Shown piece by piece: positions 23,801-36,626 of a DNA stretch of 64,000 nt. The notes beneath the pieces were generated by a model. The model saw only the letters and a list, made by a program, of their open reading frames with translations. It searched no databases and was not told the origin of the DNA. Location: NCBI GenBank assembly GCA_025201805.1, contig MU619245.1, positions 72,207 through 136,206 on the forward strand. The letters run 5' to 3'. The stretch comes from Parasitella parasitica. Taxonomy: Eukaryota; Mucoromycota; Mucoromycetes; Mucorales; Mucoraceae. How positions within the stretch are numbered: position 1 is the stretch's first letter; each line of letters starts with the position of its first letter. Made by a program: the position numbers and the translations under genes.

Positions 23801-24749
23801 CTCTGCAGCGTATCTTCCAAAAGATCTTGTACTACAGTAAACATATCGGGATCGACGCTGCGCCAAACCTTTTCAAGCATGTAATTGAGCCACTCCACAG
23901 ACTCGCCTTCAGAAGTGTACAGCTATAGAGTAGGGGAAAGAAAGAAAGGATAAGGACGTTGCACACAGACATTTTACACGTATTTACCGTCTTGAGGTTT
24001 TCCTGCTTTTCCAATTGCCATTCTAAACCAGCAGAACTTGTTCTGCCTAGGTTCCAGTACGCCCATGCGCATAAACCGATTATGGCAAACCCCCCAGTGT
24101 ACCCAATTGTCAAGCGACCGGCAAGGTAGCAAACAAGACATGCCACTAGGATGTATTTGATGGCTTTAATCTGTAAGTTCCAGATCAATTCGTCAGGCTG
24201 AATGGGATTCAACGGAGTGGGGTTTTCTAGCTTGTGATGATCTGTTTCGCGAGAAAATGCTTCATCACTAGTATTGAAAATGTTTTTCAAGTCTGTCATT
24301 GTAGATTCAAAAGTGTTTTGCAGTTCAGAAGACTGGCTGCCTAAACGATGACGGCCGCGTCTTGTGTGGTTTGCAACAGGCTCGTTTTTGATATCGTTTG
24401 AAGCGGGCTCTTGCGACATGTTGTCTGATAAGGAGGGGCCCCGTTGCTCATTAGGGTCGTTGGACCATACCTTGGCATGTGGATCTGATTGATCAGGCAG
24501 AATGCCTTCGTGGCGGTGCTCTTGCTGAGGCTTACCATGTACTTGTCCTGATGCATCCAGCGAATTTCCAGGCGCCTCATCTTTCTTTTCCTGCAACTCT
24601 TGTGATTCAGTCTTCTGAATGTGAGCCTTTTTTTGGATATCGCTGATTTCCTGCTTGTTTTCTTCCTGTCTTTCCTTCTCTTCCGCGGGAGCCTCTGTCA
24701 TTTCCATCGCGGATTGCTGCTCTGAATTGAATTTCACAATGTCTGCCAT
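20817..24749 (-). CDS. SMP and C2 domain membrane-contact-site protein (tricalbin/Mug190-like)
   Basis: Eight exons in coding order: 24749-23988, 23922-23782, 23703-23648, 23586-23541, 23483-23199, 23144-22829, 22763-22189 and 22124-20817, giving 1162 aa. The N-terminus (1-190) is disordered and rich in Glu/Gln. A hydrophobic hairpin follows at about 193-235 (AIKYILVACLVCYLAGRL, GGFAIIGLCAWAYW). The SMP domain starts with GESVEWLNYMLEKVWRSVDP and extends through LPTIKTLVNEGVK. C2-type segments follow (DPSWNENLYVLVYK, DDIVSETKVDVKVWDADKV, GILSVQIHQAVDLEIGDPE, SPYAVLYINDNKVYQTRTKL). The C-terminus has an acidic run and a basic tail. SMP proteins move lipids and tether ER to plasma membrane. Mug190-like is the best guess within the family because of the long C-terminal part. 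Confidence 0.85.
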
Positions 24750-25374
24750 TTGTGTGTACTGATTTCAGCAAGAAGAAAAGGCAAGATTTGCATGAAACTG
24801 ACGCTGTGCTTTTCTACCTCGCTAGATTATAAAAAAAAAAAACAGCAAGAGATCCAAGCTTTTTAAGGAAATTAATTCATGACACCCACTGTACGTCAGG
24901 TTTCTACATGCATGATTTATAAAAAAAAAAAAAAAAAAAAATTAAAAGACATGCATAGGGAGTTGCTGATGCATTTCGCGCTTATGCCTCCATTTCCGCT
25001 GCTATCGCTTTTCCCTGTTGTTTGCTTATCTATCAATATCATCGCGCAACACAACAGGAGCATTATCCGTGGATCTGAGTTTTGCCCATTGCAAAAGTAT
25101 AACGTTGATTTCGGGTGGGGATGGAAATGCGTTGACTAGGTTACCCTGATGCAGACGCCTATTGGCTCGCGACACCGACTCTTATTTAAACAAACTCCAA
25201 AGATTCGGAGCCGCTTCCCTTTTAAGAGACAATTTCAGTCGAACCCGATAGATGATCCGAGCTTGAAAGCCCATACTTGGTAAGCCTGCCCTTGATTTTG
25301 GATGGCTATAAATACCTGTCTGCTGTTTGATTCCTTTCGCCTTTACCTGTCTCTTTCTTTATCATCCGCAACAC
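24750..25374. promoter_or_regulatory. Divergent promoter region
   Basis: This 625-base region separates head-to-head start codons of the SMP/C2 protein and the thioesterase. TATAAATA at 25307-25314 lies 61 bases before the thioesterase ATG and is a good TATA-box candidate. A-runs at 24828-24842 and 24921-24941 are typical poly(dA) promoter elements. No ORF of interest. Confidence 0.55.
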
Positions 25375-26996
25375 ATGCTTAGATCAATTGTCCATCTGCG
25401 TGCCTGTTCTCGCAGAGCAACGCTATCCGCCAGCCAAAGGGCACGATTAGCTACAAGCTCCCGTCAGATCCGGGGTGCACAGCCCTCCTTGATCGAGGCA
25501 GATCACGATTTCTCTCGATTCCAGAATTTCACTAGTAAGTCAAGGATGTCCACAATGAATAAACAGAGGTGCTCACACACCAAGGACAGAAAAAGTGTAC
25601 ACTGCTCGTCCTATCGCATTCTGGATGGACAAAATCCTGGAGAAAGAAAGCAAGAAACCGCTCGATCTGCAAACCAGCCAGCATGAGCACGTCACTGTTA
25701 GCAAGACAATGTCTGACAGCTACATGGAGGAATATCTTCCCTTCAAATCCTCGCCCGCATTGCTGGATGAATACATCACAACAGGCGGCAAGATCAGAAT
25801 CGGAAAAATCCTCGAAGACCTCGACGCATTGGCTGCTGCTATATCCTACAAGCACATTGATACCTTTGCGGCAGGCCCTCCCATGACAGCTGTCACTGCT
25901 AGTGTTGATCGCATGGAACTACTCATGCCAAACACAGTGCAAGATTTCAAGCTCTCGGGTCATGTTGCTCATGTCGGTAAAAGTAGCATGGAAGGTACGT
26001 TGCATCGTTGTTCTGCGTGATAAAAAAAAAAAAAAATTTTTTTTTGCAAAGGCACTAAAAATGATTTGTCATCTATCAAATGTAGTATTCGTCAAATTAG
26101 AGACCATGTCTGTATACAACCCAAAGATTTTAGAAGCATCCGCTTTCCCTCCCAGAGACTTTATCGCCGAACCAACGTCCAACACTGTCTTATTCGCTCG
26201 TTTCACTATGGTGGCTATCAATTCAGCGACTGGAAAATCTGTCCGAGTCAATCCTTTGGTTACACGCACTGACAAGGAAAAGAAAATCTGCGAGTATGCC
26301 CAAGATTGCAAATCTCGTAAGCGACTTGTCGGCGAATCAGCTCTTAGCAAGGCACCTCCGACTGAGGACGAGAGGCTGACACTTCACAACATTTACATGA
26401 ACTATTCCAAAGAAAACAAGACCACAGCACCCGAGAATACTGTCTGGATGGAAGACACCAAGCTGCAAAGCGTGTTTCTGATGCAACCTCAAGATCGCAA
26501 CATCCAGAATAAAGTGTTTGGCGGATACCTGATGAGACGAGCTTATGAACTAGCACACGCTACTGGCTCTGTATACGCTAAATGTCCCGTCAAGCTGCTG
26601 TCCCTGGATGAAATTATCTTTAAAAAACCTGTGCCTGTCGGGTCTCTATTGAATTTGTCCTCCCAAGTCATATATGCCCAAGGAGATCCCCACAAATCCT
26701 TTCAAGTCAGCGTTGCTGCTGAGGTTACGGATATTGAGACGGGAGCAACTGATCTAACAAACACCTTTCACTTTACTTTGGCTGCCCAAGACAAACCTGT
26801 GCCGAAAATCCTGCCTAGAACATATGCCGAAAGCATCTTATATCTTGAAGGTAATGCATTATTTGATAATGACAAATGGTAAATGCGCATACTAAATATA
26901 TTCAACTACTATATAGGGAAGAGAAAGCGTGAAGAAGGTGTTCAGGCAAAGGAGCAGCTGCTAAACTTAATGTCCAATAACGACGACCAACACTAG
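25375..26996 (+). CDS. Mitochondrial acyl-CoA thioesterase, ACOT9-like, double hotdog
   Basis: Exons 25375-25534, 25590-25994, 26086-26850 and a short last exon from 26918 to about 26996 give about 470 aa. The N-terminus is a strong mitochondrial presequence (LRSIVHLRACSRRATLSASQ). The first hotdog unit carries RIGKILEDLDALAAAISYKH and the second VFGGYLMRRAYELAHATG and VGSLLNLSSQVIYAQ. The tandem arrangement and the central FVKLETM strand fit the ACOT9/ACOT10 group, which hydrolyses acyl-CoAs in the mitochondrial matrix. The last exon (GKRKREEGVQAKEQ) is less secure: I could not fully confirm its reading frame across the 26920-26940 stretch. Adjacent plus-strand sequence is 3'UTR-like. Confidence 0.88.
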
Positions 26997-28274
26997 ATTG
27001 CATGTTACTATTTATTCTATTTTCATACACATTAATCATTTCTCAACTAACCATCCTAAGCACATATATGCATTTTTTTTTATTTTTTATTTTTTATTTA
27101 TTATTTATTATTTATTATTTTTTCATTACAATTAAATCATCAAATTTTCCATTAACAAAAGAAACAAAAGAAAAACGTTCCTTTAGTATGCACATGGACC
27201 ACTTTTTTTTTTTTTTAAAAAAAAAAAGCAATGCAATGTGAATGCATGTCGAGTATAGTCCATCTTGAACCATCTGAAGGCCTATACCATTCACACAAAC
27301 TATAAATATTTATAAACAAACAATCACATGCCCACGTATACATTTATGCATCTGCATTGTAATATTCAATTCAACCCTGAATATCCTGATTTAGCAGTGG
27401 TTTGACAGCTTTTGTTGCTAGGCAACCCATCCATTTTTACTAGATTCTTTTTACATGACCCATTTCTTACCTTCTTCACTGATTAAATGATAATAATGAT
27501 GCCTTCTGCACTATACATTGTGGAATCATACCAAATTTTGTCAATATTATTTAGCTTCCCTCAATGCTATGGAATTCGTAAAAATGATGAGTGACGTTTT
27601 CTATGAAAATTGGTCTCTCAAATGCGCGTGCTACCTGGTATACTAATATCAGTGGTAACATTGCTAATAGAGCATGTGTGCATATATTACTGCACATACA
27701 AGTAAAAAGATCAAATATGCATGTTGCAATATATGGAAGCTATCACATGAAGTAAAAAAAAGGATTAAAGATGGTAATTTACAGCCCTACGACTCACAGC
27801 TTTGTTTCTAATTATCTAGGTGCCAACAGCACCATCATTTGACACAATTCTTTATCTTGGGTAACAAATAACGTGTGCACACCGTGGCTGATAATAATCA
27901 TAACAATAACGAGTCTGCATAGTTGGGCTGATGCTAATAAGAATTATTTACATTGACACACCAAAACAATAAAGCACGTAATAATTCAGAATCTCCATGT
28001 TTATTGGAAATATTCTCAAAGTCCAGATGCAATAATATGAGATCTCTGTTTTCGTTGTACCATATCAGCAAATAAATAGAGGCTTCTATTTCCTGATAAA
28101 AGGTAGAATGTTTAAAGTCCTTTGAGAAACTCCAAGTAATATAAAGGTACACTTGTAAAACGCCACGGAAAAAAAAACAAGGTGTAACGATGATACATTC
28201 CAATCAAAAATTGGTCTAGTAGAATTCCATAAACATCAATGCTTTACCAAATATGTACTCTTTTTCTTTGGGCT

Positions 28275-28284
28275 NNNNNNNNNN
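28275..28284. other. Assembly gap (10 N)
   Basis: Ten N immediately followed by an A-run. The true distance across is unknown. Confidence 0.99.
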
Positions 28285-28933
28285 AAAAAAAAAAAAAAAA
28301 AGAAGGAATTGTAGAGCTCATAATGTTGTGGATAACTTTGTGTACAAATGATTCTTTTTTGGTTTATAGTTTGATGTTTTCGTAAAGTTTAAAGCGGTGG
28401 TTCAAAAATCTTTATTAAGGCGAAACATATCGAATCCTTGTCGAGACAATGCAAGTTTAATTTCTTTTTTTGATTTGACATATTGGCAGTAGTGAAATCA
28501 GTCATCTTTTGTATATAGCAGCAGTATCTTGCAATCTTTATTTAAAGTAGTATAGAACATTTATCTTGTCTTTAAATCTGTTCAAATTTGTTTGCATAGC
28601 TTAAAATGATCCGTATTTTCGCAATGCTTTGGTTATAAACAAGGCACAGGACAGTTAGAACTGGGTAGCAAGATGCACAATGTTTACATTAGCCTCAATA
28701 AAGCAAAATGATCGTATAACTGAGTGTTAAACCAAGGAGATTGTGTGCCTTGGTTTTGAAACTCGTTCGGTGACGCAGACTTTATAGGCAATGTACAAAG
28801 AAAAGATAAAAACTTACCCCTCTTCTCTTTTGTCAAGGAAACACTCTTTTTTACTCTTAAAAACTATTCATGAATACCCCAAACATTACCGTCCTTTGAT
28901 TTCCCGAATTTCCCATTTATTGCAGCTATCTCA

Positions 28934-29379
28934 ATGGCGATTTCTACTGCAATACATATCCCTCCTCATCCCGAGAATACAAGGTCACCACTTCAAGACA
29001 TTGCAAGCTGTCTATTTAAGCTTACTTGCGTTTGCTCGGTCTGGAAGCATCTCCCCTTGCATGGTCTCGCAATGGTAGATAATTTTTCCTCTTTTTCCCG
29101 CCCTCCTTTTTTTTTCTCTCTCGGTTGTCTGACCCCTACATGTCTTGGTCACACACCTGTCTTCCGCCAACAATGAATTGTTACAAATGCGACATTGCAT
29201 TCTTCTCTGCTCTGCATCATGGGAGTTAGACAGAGGGGGGGGTGGATGAGTAGAAACGTCAGTTTGAGACCGCCACACATACTTACAAACAACAACAATA
29301 CTGCTGGCAGGAGAACATGTGTTGGGATTTGCCTAGAGAGCTGGTGGTCCAAACTAATCTTCTGCTTGAATATCCTTAG
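28934..29379 (+). CDS. Doubtful two-exon mini-gene, possibly an F-box remnant
   Basis: Exon 28934-29074 could splice by GT-AG to 29311-29379 in frame, giving about 69 residues. The segment LQDIASCLFKLTCVCSVWKH LPLHGL recalls part of an F-box (SxL...xxCxxVCxxWxxL), but the middle of the motif is too short and the usual LPxE start is displaced. It could be a decayed F-box gene or chance similarity. The intron of 236 nt is longer than its neighbours' and contains a G-run. Confidence 0.22.
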
Positions 29380-32300
29380 TGTCATTGGGCACCTGGGCAT
29401 CTAGACTATAGAAAGAGCTCCTGTTTTTCCACCGGGCGTGAGGCTCTTTTTGACTTATATACATATTACTACAGACATTTACTGACAATCATGTAGTCTC
29501 GCAAAAAAAAAAAAAAATTGCATATAAAAATTCGACTTTTGATTCTTCACTCGAAATATACTTGAAATAAACAAAAAAAAGTTTCTCTCCTGAACGTAAA
29601 CCAAACGACATTTCCTTTTCTATAATTCATTGATCTAGTCTTTTGATCCAGTAAAGACCCATGATTTTCGCAAACATACACTGAAAACTCTAGCATATGC
29701 TTACTTAGATCAACATGTCAAGCAACGAGCAAAAAATTCTGATCAGAAGGCACTCTCAATTCCAATGCGTAAACAATTTTTTTATCTTATATATATGTAT
29801 ATATTCAAAGATCTGCTTCTTTTACGAGATATAAGCTATAGCTCCTGACATGAATTGGGAGAGTACCCAGATGTTTGTGTAAGATAAACTTAGAACAGAT
29901 GCTTGTCTCATCATTTTAAATTGTCTCTTTGATCCATCGTAAAATGAACATTTTCTATTTTCGGTCTTGGTTATTAAATACAAACCGTAAGAAGCTTTGA
30001 TGTATGTGCAAAGCACCATCAAACGAGATCCGTGAATCAATAAACAATGAAATAAAAATTGTTTAACTTTAGAAAGCTGTAGAGGTCAATGGTTCACTAT
30101 ACAAATATAAATCCGCTCGTAACTCGTAGTAAATGTTTACTTATTCATCATGTTGCTGGCATAGTAAAATGTACGGCCTTCATCCGAGTTTGGATTCTTT
30201 TGAAACCTCAACAATAATTATGATTTGTCTGTCTGTCTTTTGCACACAGAAGCTTGTTCATTAATATCTTGATCAGCTTGAGTTCTGGTAGTTTCTACTA
30301 AAATATCGTTAGCATGTATAAAACAGATACAAGTGATTCAGGCACTTTTAGAGATCTGTCGATCTTGTCGCTTTTGTTTATACTGTTATATAATCGCTTG
30401 CTTAATATATAAAATTGGGCTTCTTAGCATAGATTGAATGTAAAATGCATGTTTTCCTCAACCTTGGTGTCATCAAAAGGTGTTTGTAGATTTGAGAAGA
30501 TTCGGGTTAAACGTTCTAGACTTCTTTATTGCCCCACACTTCGAATTTCCTTTGCGAAACACTTGGCACATCAACCACTATGATAAGCTACTTTTCAGTC
30601 AGTAAAGTTTATGGTGTCAGTAATAGAGTTAACAAGTACTAGTACGGTTGATTTACTATTATGCGCCCTAAAATGCGATCCTCGGTTGCTAAATCAGCTT
30701 ACTCGCTTCGAACTGCGCACTTACCACACTTCGATTAGTACTATTCAACACTCCAAATATCAAGTAAATGATTTATTTAGTTCACAATCTCTTCTTCCAT
30801 TAAAATTATGAGATACACGCTGTATTGGCTTTCTTAGAAAGAGAAAAGAGATGATTCAGAATTATATCATACAAAGTTTTGTTTTATTTTTATTTTTATA
30901 GATTGATGCCGCCATCCAAGATGTTGGTGCATATCACTGATGAATTTGTTGCACCAATTAATCCCCTTTGCGTTTCAGCTTTTGTCAAACAACATGAAAG
31001 AATATATTGTAGTCAATGACATTTGAGTGTTCCTATTGCGACATAAAATAAGATTTGTATGCGTTTCAAAGTTCGCTTGAGCCCAAAGAAAGAAGAAACT
31101 ACACAAAATATTAGACTAATCATAGGATTTTATGTCATTCAAAACGATGATCCTGGCAGCCCTTTATGTGATAAGCTTCTACATCTTGATTCATGGGCTA
31201 AAGTTTAGGGTCTGCTTGACCCTAAAAAAAAACATAGTAAGATTAAAATACAAAGCAGCAGCAGACTGATATCAATAACCATTGAAATCAAAGAACACCC
31301 TGGACATTTGTTTATCCATTAGTCAACCGTAATTTCTGTTTTTCCCGAGCGTGTTATGGATAATGATTTGTAGCCGCGTTGATTGGATGTACCCATTACA
31401 GATATGAGAGTATGGATACAGTTTTGTCAGATATGAAAAACATACCCCTTCCTTGTTGTATTTATCAAAAACTAATCATTAGTGGGTCTATAAATTCGAC
31501 AATGCAGCAAGCCGTTTGCCTCTTTTAAGCTGGATCAGGTTCGATTCACTTTTGCTCCCAGCTTTTCGTATCTTTGAGGAAGATGACCTAGGAAACTCTC
31601 TTTAAATTAGTAGTAGTGCTGCATCCGATTTCTTCAAAGGTTTTAAACTTTTTGAAATACAAAGGATGCTAAAGGGAGGTATACAACCAACAATGGTGTT
31701 AATCCTCCTCCTCCTCCCCCCCACCCCCCTCTCTTGGCTTATCCGAATGAATCGCTCAATTTGATCCTGACCGTATATTTTTATAGAATTAGTTTATTAG
31801 GGCAAAAATCACATTGTTATTTTTTAAGAGTATTTTTTTTTCTACTGCTACTTTTGAAGATAAGTTTCGATGTATATGTCGCCCAATGGAAATAAAGTAA
31901 AAATCGATTAGCCTGATCGTGGCGATGTCAGACAAGTATAAAACAGGGCTTGTTTTGTTCTCCATACAAAGGTAGAGACACTTGTATGTAATTCTTGTAT
32001 GAAAGTTTTGGCATTTTCTGTAGCCAACTGTTTACGTGTTATGGTAACCAGTTATGCACCATCAGATGTGATCTTGGATAGACAACGGTGGTGTCTTTAG
32101 CAGAAGTTATTATGGACCAAAAACTCACATATTTCTTTATATTGCAGTAGCAAAGTAAAGGTATAATAAAGATAACTACAACGTTATTTATCAGAATAGT
32201 TATTTAAATACGCCTTTGGCAGCATGTGGTGAGCAGACCAGCTCCTTTATTACTTGAACTTGTCTTGTATTAAAGCACTAGTGTTTATGTTTAAAACATC

Positions 32301-32524
32301 TGTACTTTACGAGATTCTTTTTATTTTTTTAATCAAATTAGTTATAGTTATACTTGATAATATAGCACAAGTAGGTATATTACTGTCGCATTGCATTCAT
32401 CTACATTAATCTGCATTAGTTTGCAGCAAGTGATGCCGCAGTTTCAAGAGAGTGACTTTTGGCGAAACGGTAACTTTTTCGTTAATTTTTTCACTAGTGT
32501 TTTGCCTTTCACCAACACCACAGC

Positions 32525-33821
32525 ATGTCGTCTCGACTCCCATTGCAATCGAGAGCAGTTCGACCTAAATTTCAGAATAAAAGAGCCATTTTTGGTGATG
32601 ATGAGAATGAGGAAGAAAAGATAAAAGATGAACGCATTCTGGGTATTGAAGATAACAAAGTTAAAGAGTAAGTCTTCTATTAGGTTTTGCGGATTCCACC
32701 ACACAAAGAAATTTATGCCATAGTTTCCTTATCTTTCGATAGAGCCGAGCCCAAAAAGGAGGCTGCTTCTCTAAGTATATCACCCTTGCCCAATGTAAAT
32801 TGGCGTTCCAATGCCAAGCAGAAGAAGGAAATGTTCTTGCCAGCAACAGCGAAACAACCATCCAATGGAAGCGATGGTAGCAAACCCGAAATACTGCAGC
32901 AAAATGAGTCGTCGTTTGGTCTGCAGATACAAAAGAAGAGGCAAATTGAAACTGTTGATATAGACGGGCACGTTGAATCAATTTCTGTGGAGGAGACAAC
33001 ATTGGATAAAATCCCAACAAAAACGCTGGAAGAGAAAGCTATTGAAGCCATCATCAAAGGTATAGTAATAAAAATAAGAGTTTCTTTGGAAAGAACGGTA
33101 ATAATTCCTTTGTAGATTCCATGGGTGAGGGTGAAGATGATAAAGATCAAGGGCCAAAAAAAGTAATTCAAGTTGATGAAACATCAGCATTCAGAGACGA
33201 TTATGAACAACGACCAGACGAAACGACCATGGAAGACTATGAAAATATTCCTGTCGAAGAATTTGGCGCTGCTCTTTTACGAGGCTTGGGATGGAACGAA
33301 GGCCAAGGCATTGGCAAAAATAGAAAGAACGCACCGTAAGTGGATTTGGCATTATATGATTGAGATGGTAACATGGTTGTAGAGCTCCACCTCCTGCACC
33401 AGTGAAGCAAAGAGAGGCATTATTAGGGCTGGGAGCAAAGCCAGAGGATGTAGATAGCAACATTGACGAAAGGCAAAAGTTTAAAAATAGAAGAGCAGCA
33501 TACGAATATAAAGATACCAGTTTATTCAAAAAGATTTCAAAGAGAAAATATGAGGATGAAGACGATAGAAGCTCAAGTCGTCACAGTCGTAGAGACAGAG
33601 ACAAAGACAGAAGCAGAGACAGAGGCAGAGACAGAGGCAGAAGCAATCGCAGAGATCATGATGACAAGAGTCGAAGCAAAAGACGTAGCCGTAGCGCAGA
33701 CAGAGACAGTAGCACATCCTCAAAAAGTTACCAAACTAGTCATAGTCATAGCAGTAGTCGCCACCGTCGTCATAGTTATAGCAGATCCCGCTCACCGGTA
33801 TCAAGATCTAGTAGAAAGTAA
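32525..33821 (+). CDS. SPP2: Spp2/GPKOW-type G-patch splicing factor
   Basis: Exons 32525-32667, 32743-33059, 33116-33335 and 33383-33821 give 372 aa. The conserved core DYENIPVEEFGAALLRGLGW NEGQGIGKN is the Spp2/GPKOW signature: an EFG element running into a G-patch (GLGW...GIGKN). A second conserved piece follows, REALLGLGAKPED. The C-terminus is an RS/RD-rich low-complexity tail of about 90 residues (RDRDKDRSRDRGRDRGR). In yeast, Spp2 recruits and activates the DEAH helicase Prp2 for catalytic activation of the spliceosome. The RS tail is absent in yeast Spp2 and gives the protein an SR-like end. It acts in the nucleus. Confidence 0.9.
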
Positions 33822-34030
33822 AAATTATTTCATTATGAAAAAATAGAAGATTTGGAACATTGCGAATCTTGTGGCTATTTAATGATACGTTCAACTGCCT
33901 TTTAAAATGTTGCGCAATTCGCTTCATGAGAAGGAATATTGCGCCATCGTTTTGACTGATTACACTATCCAACCTCATTGAATATAAATAAGCCATGTCA
34001 AAATGTGGTTTCTTTTCACCCTCGTTTTTT

Positions 34031-34033
34031 TCT

Positions 34034-34065
<32 letters not shown>

Positions 34066-34068
34066 TTT
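34031..34068. repeat. (TC)n microsatellite in the SulP leader
   Basis: A pyrimidine run, mostly TC dinucleotides, ends a few bases before the SulP start codon and is probably part of the 5'UTR. Pyrimidine-rich leaders of this kind are common before fungal start sites. Confidence 0.75.
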
Positions 34069-34079
34069 CTTCATCAAAG

Positions 34080-36626
34080 ATGCATTCTATTCCTCGGCCA
34101 ACATCTCATGGTAAAAATGAGGAAATCATTATTGATTACGAAAACGAATCTTACCACCACCAAACGCAAGAATTCATGAGGCATTTGCCAAATTATACAA
34201 AAAATTACCTCATCAGCTTATTTCCCATTGCAACCTGGTTACATCGATACAATCTGCAGGTATGTACATCTACCTTTTATTGATTGATCCGTTGCAATGA
34301 AATTAATTTCACTCTCCCTTTTTGCAGTGGTTGGTTCGTGATCTGATTGCTGGTGCCACAGTTGGAATCGTTATTGTGCCGCAGAGTATGGGCTATGCAA
34401 AAATTGCTGAACTGCCTCCGCAGTACGGCCTCTACACTGCTTTCGTCGGCTTATGTGTCTACTGTCTATTTGCTACCTCAAAAGACATCAGTATTGGCCC
34501 CACTGGTAAGCACAATGGATATGTTGGTGCATACCAAACCATCCAACTAACCATATCTTTTAATATAGCCGTAATGTCTCTGCTTGTAGGACAAACTATA
34601 ACGCGCGTTGTGTCTGCAGACCCAACTATCACAGGGCCTGAGATTGCCGTGGCGCTCTCACTGTTTACTGGTATTATTGCCATGTTTATTGGTCTCGTGC
34701 GGCTAGGCATTTTAGTTGATTTCATCCCAGGTAAGAAGAAGCAAATTTTTTGCATGATCAAAATAAGCTTTCTTTGTTTTGGTAACACCATCTCTCTTAG
34801 CTCCTGCTATTGCTGGATTCATGAGTGGCTCCGCAATTACCATCACCATAGGTCAAATGCCCAAACTGTTTGGCATCAAAGGCATCAATACACAGGATTC
34901 CTCCTATTTGATCTTTGGCAATTTCTTCAAACATCTCCCCGACACAAAGGTCGACGTCGCTTTTGGTCTTGTGAGCATGGCGTGGCTCTACGGCGTTCGC
35001 TATGCATGCCAAGTACTTGGTAAACGCTATCCCAAATACTCTGTGCATCTCTTTTTCTTCAGCATCATGCGCAACGGTATTGTCGTCATCTTTGGTACTC
35101 TGATTGCCTTCTTGATCAATATCGGCAAATCCACAAGCCCTATCAGCATTCTCAAAACTGTGCCGCCTGGTTTCACTGCTATGGGTGTCCCTGTCATTCG
35201 TACAAATGTGATTTCAGGCATTGCGAGCTCTCTGCCATCTGGTGTCATCATCCTGATTCTCGAGCATGTCGCTATTGCCAAATCTTTCGGGCGCATCAAC
35301 GACTATACCATCAACCCAGATCAAGAAATCATCGCCATTGGCTTCACCAACATCTGGGCCTCGTTCTTTGGCGCTTATCCGTCCACAGGCTCTTTCTCCC
35401 GCACTGCCATCAAAGCTAGATCAGGCGTCAAAACTCCTATTGCTGGTATTTTTTCGGCCCTTGTTGTCTTGCTGGCTCTTTATGCTTTGACGCCTGCATT
35501 TTACTACATCCCTGATGCAGTTTTGGCTGCAGTGGTCATTCATGCCGTGGCTGATTTGGTCTCTGGCCCCAGCTACATCAAGCGCCTTGCTGCTGTTAGC
35601 CTTTGGGAGCTGCTTATTTTTGTTGCTACTGTCGTTATCACTTTCTTTACCACCGTGGAGTATGGCATCTACGCTTCAGTCGGCATGTCTATCGTCATTC
35701 TTCTTTTCCGAATTGCTCGCCCTCGCTTCTGGGGCTTGGGTCGTATTCCTTTGAGCACTGCTATCAACACCGTCGCCTACCAAGATGAAAAGAAACACCA
35801 AACTGCCATGCTCCATTCTGGTTTGCAAAACTATCTTTATATTCCTGAGGGCCATCCCTCTTTGGGAGAACTGGTTGAGCCCTTGCCACCTGGTATCCTG
35901 ATGTGCAAAGTCGACGAATCCTTCACTTACCCCAACTCTAGCTATATATCTGACAAGATTATCACTTATTGCAAGAAGCGTACTCGTACTGGCGGCCAGG
36001 TCCTGAAAAAGGGTGATCGCCAATGGAATGACGATGCGACGCCTGCTGTTATTGCGGCTCGTGAGAGTCTACCTCGCTTGCATGCTTTAATCTTGGACTT
36101 TGCGAGTGTCAACAGACTGGATTCCAGTGGGCTCCAGGCTATTGTGGATGCCCAAAATGCTCTCAATCGCTACAGCGGCCATCATGTTGAATTCCACTTT
36201 GTAAATATCTTGCATCCTGCTATTCGTCGTTGCCTGATCGTTGCTCAATTCGGTAACCAACCCAGACCTGGAGAGAACCGAAAAGAAGTGTTCCCTGTCG
36301 TACCTGCCTCTCGTGATGGGCCTCAAAGAGACGTGCCTGGGCACCAAGCTGCCGATACCGAGAACCAAGTCTCTAGTACCAGCGTCACCGACGATGAGTC
36401 AGACGAAGTCAAGAAAGAACACACTGAGTTTGTAGAGGTTTCTTCCTCTTCGTATGAAAACCATACAGCCTCGGAGGGTATTCTTTTACCTAAAGATCGG
36501 TATCCATTTTTCCATTGGAGTAGTGACGAAGCTGTGCGCTCTGCCCTTGCTTCTTTGAGTTTGCGCCAGGAAGTTGAGGCTGACGAACAACTGGCTACTT
36601 GCAATGATGTTCCTGAAGGCCATTAA
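34080..36626 (+). CDS. SulP-family sulfate permease with STAS domain
   Basis: Exons 34080-34259, 34328-34505, 34569-34730 and 34801-36626 give 781 aa. The SulP core has PIATWLHRYN, then DLIAGATVGIVIVPQSMGYA, LPPQYGLYTAFVG, DISIGPTAVMSLLVG and INPDQEIIAIGFTNIWASFF (sulfate-transporter signature region), with about 10-12 membrane segments. The cytoplasmic STAS domain at the end includes LILDFASVNRLDSSGLQAIV. A Ser/Glu-rich tail of about 110 residues follows. Fungal proteins of this group are plasma-membrane sulfate/proton symporters. The last exon is GC-richer and uses preferred codons, suggesting good expression. Confidence 0.93.

Larger units (their letters stand above)
26997..32524. other. 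Gene desert of about 5.5 kb with assembly gap
   Basis: AT-rich sequence with no gene I can support. Contents: homopolymer and TTTATTA-type low-complexity runs (27067-27240), the N block at 28275-28284, one doubtful short spliced frame (28934-29379), a C-rich run near 31703-31732, and many short stops-bounded frames without features of real exons. The 31.9-32.5 kb part should contain the promoter of the Spp2 gene. Confidence 0.45.
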
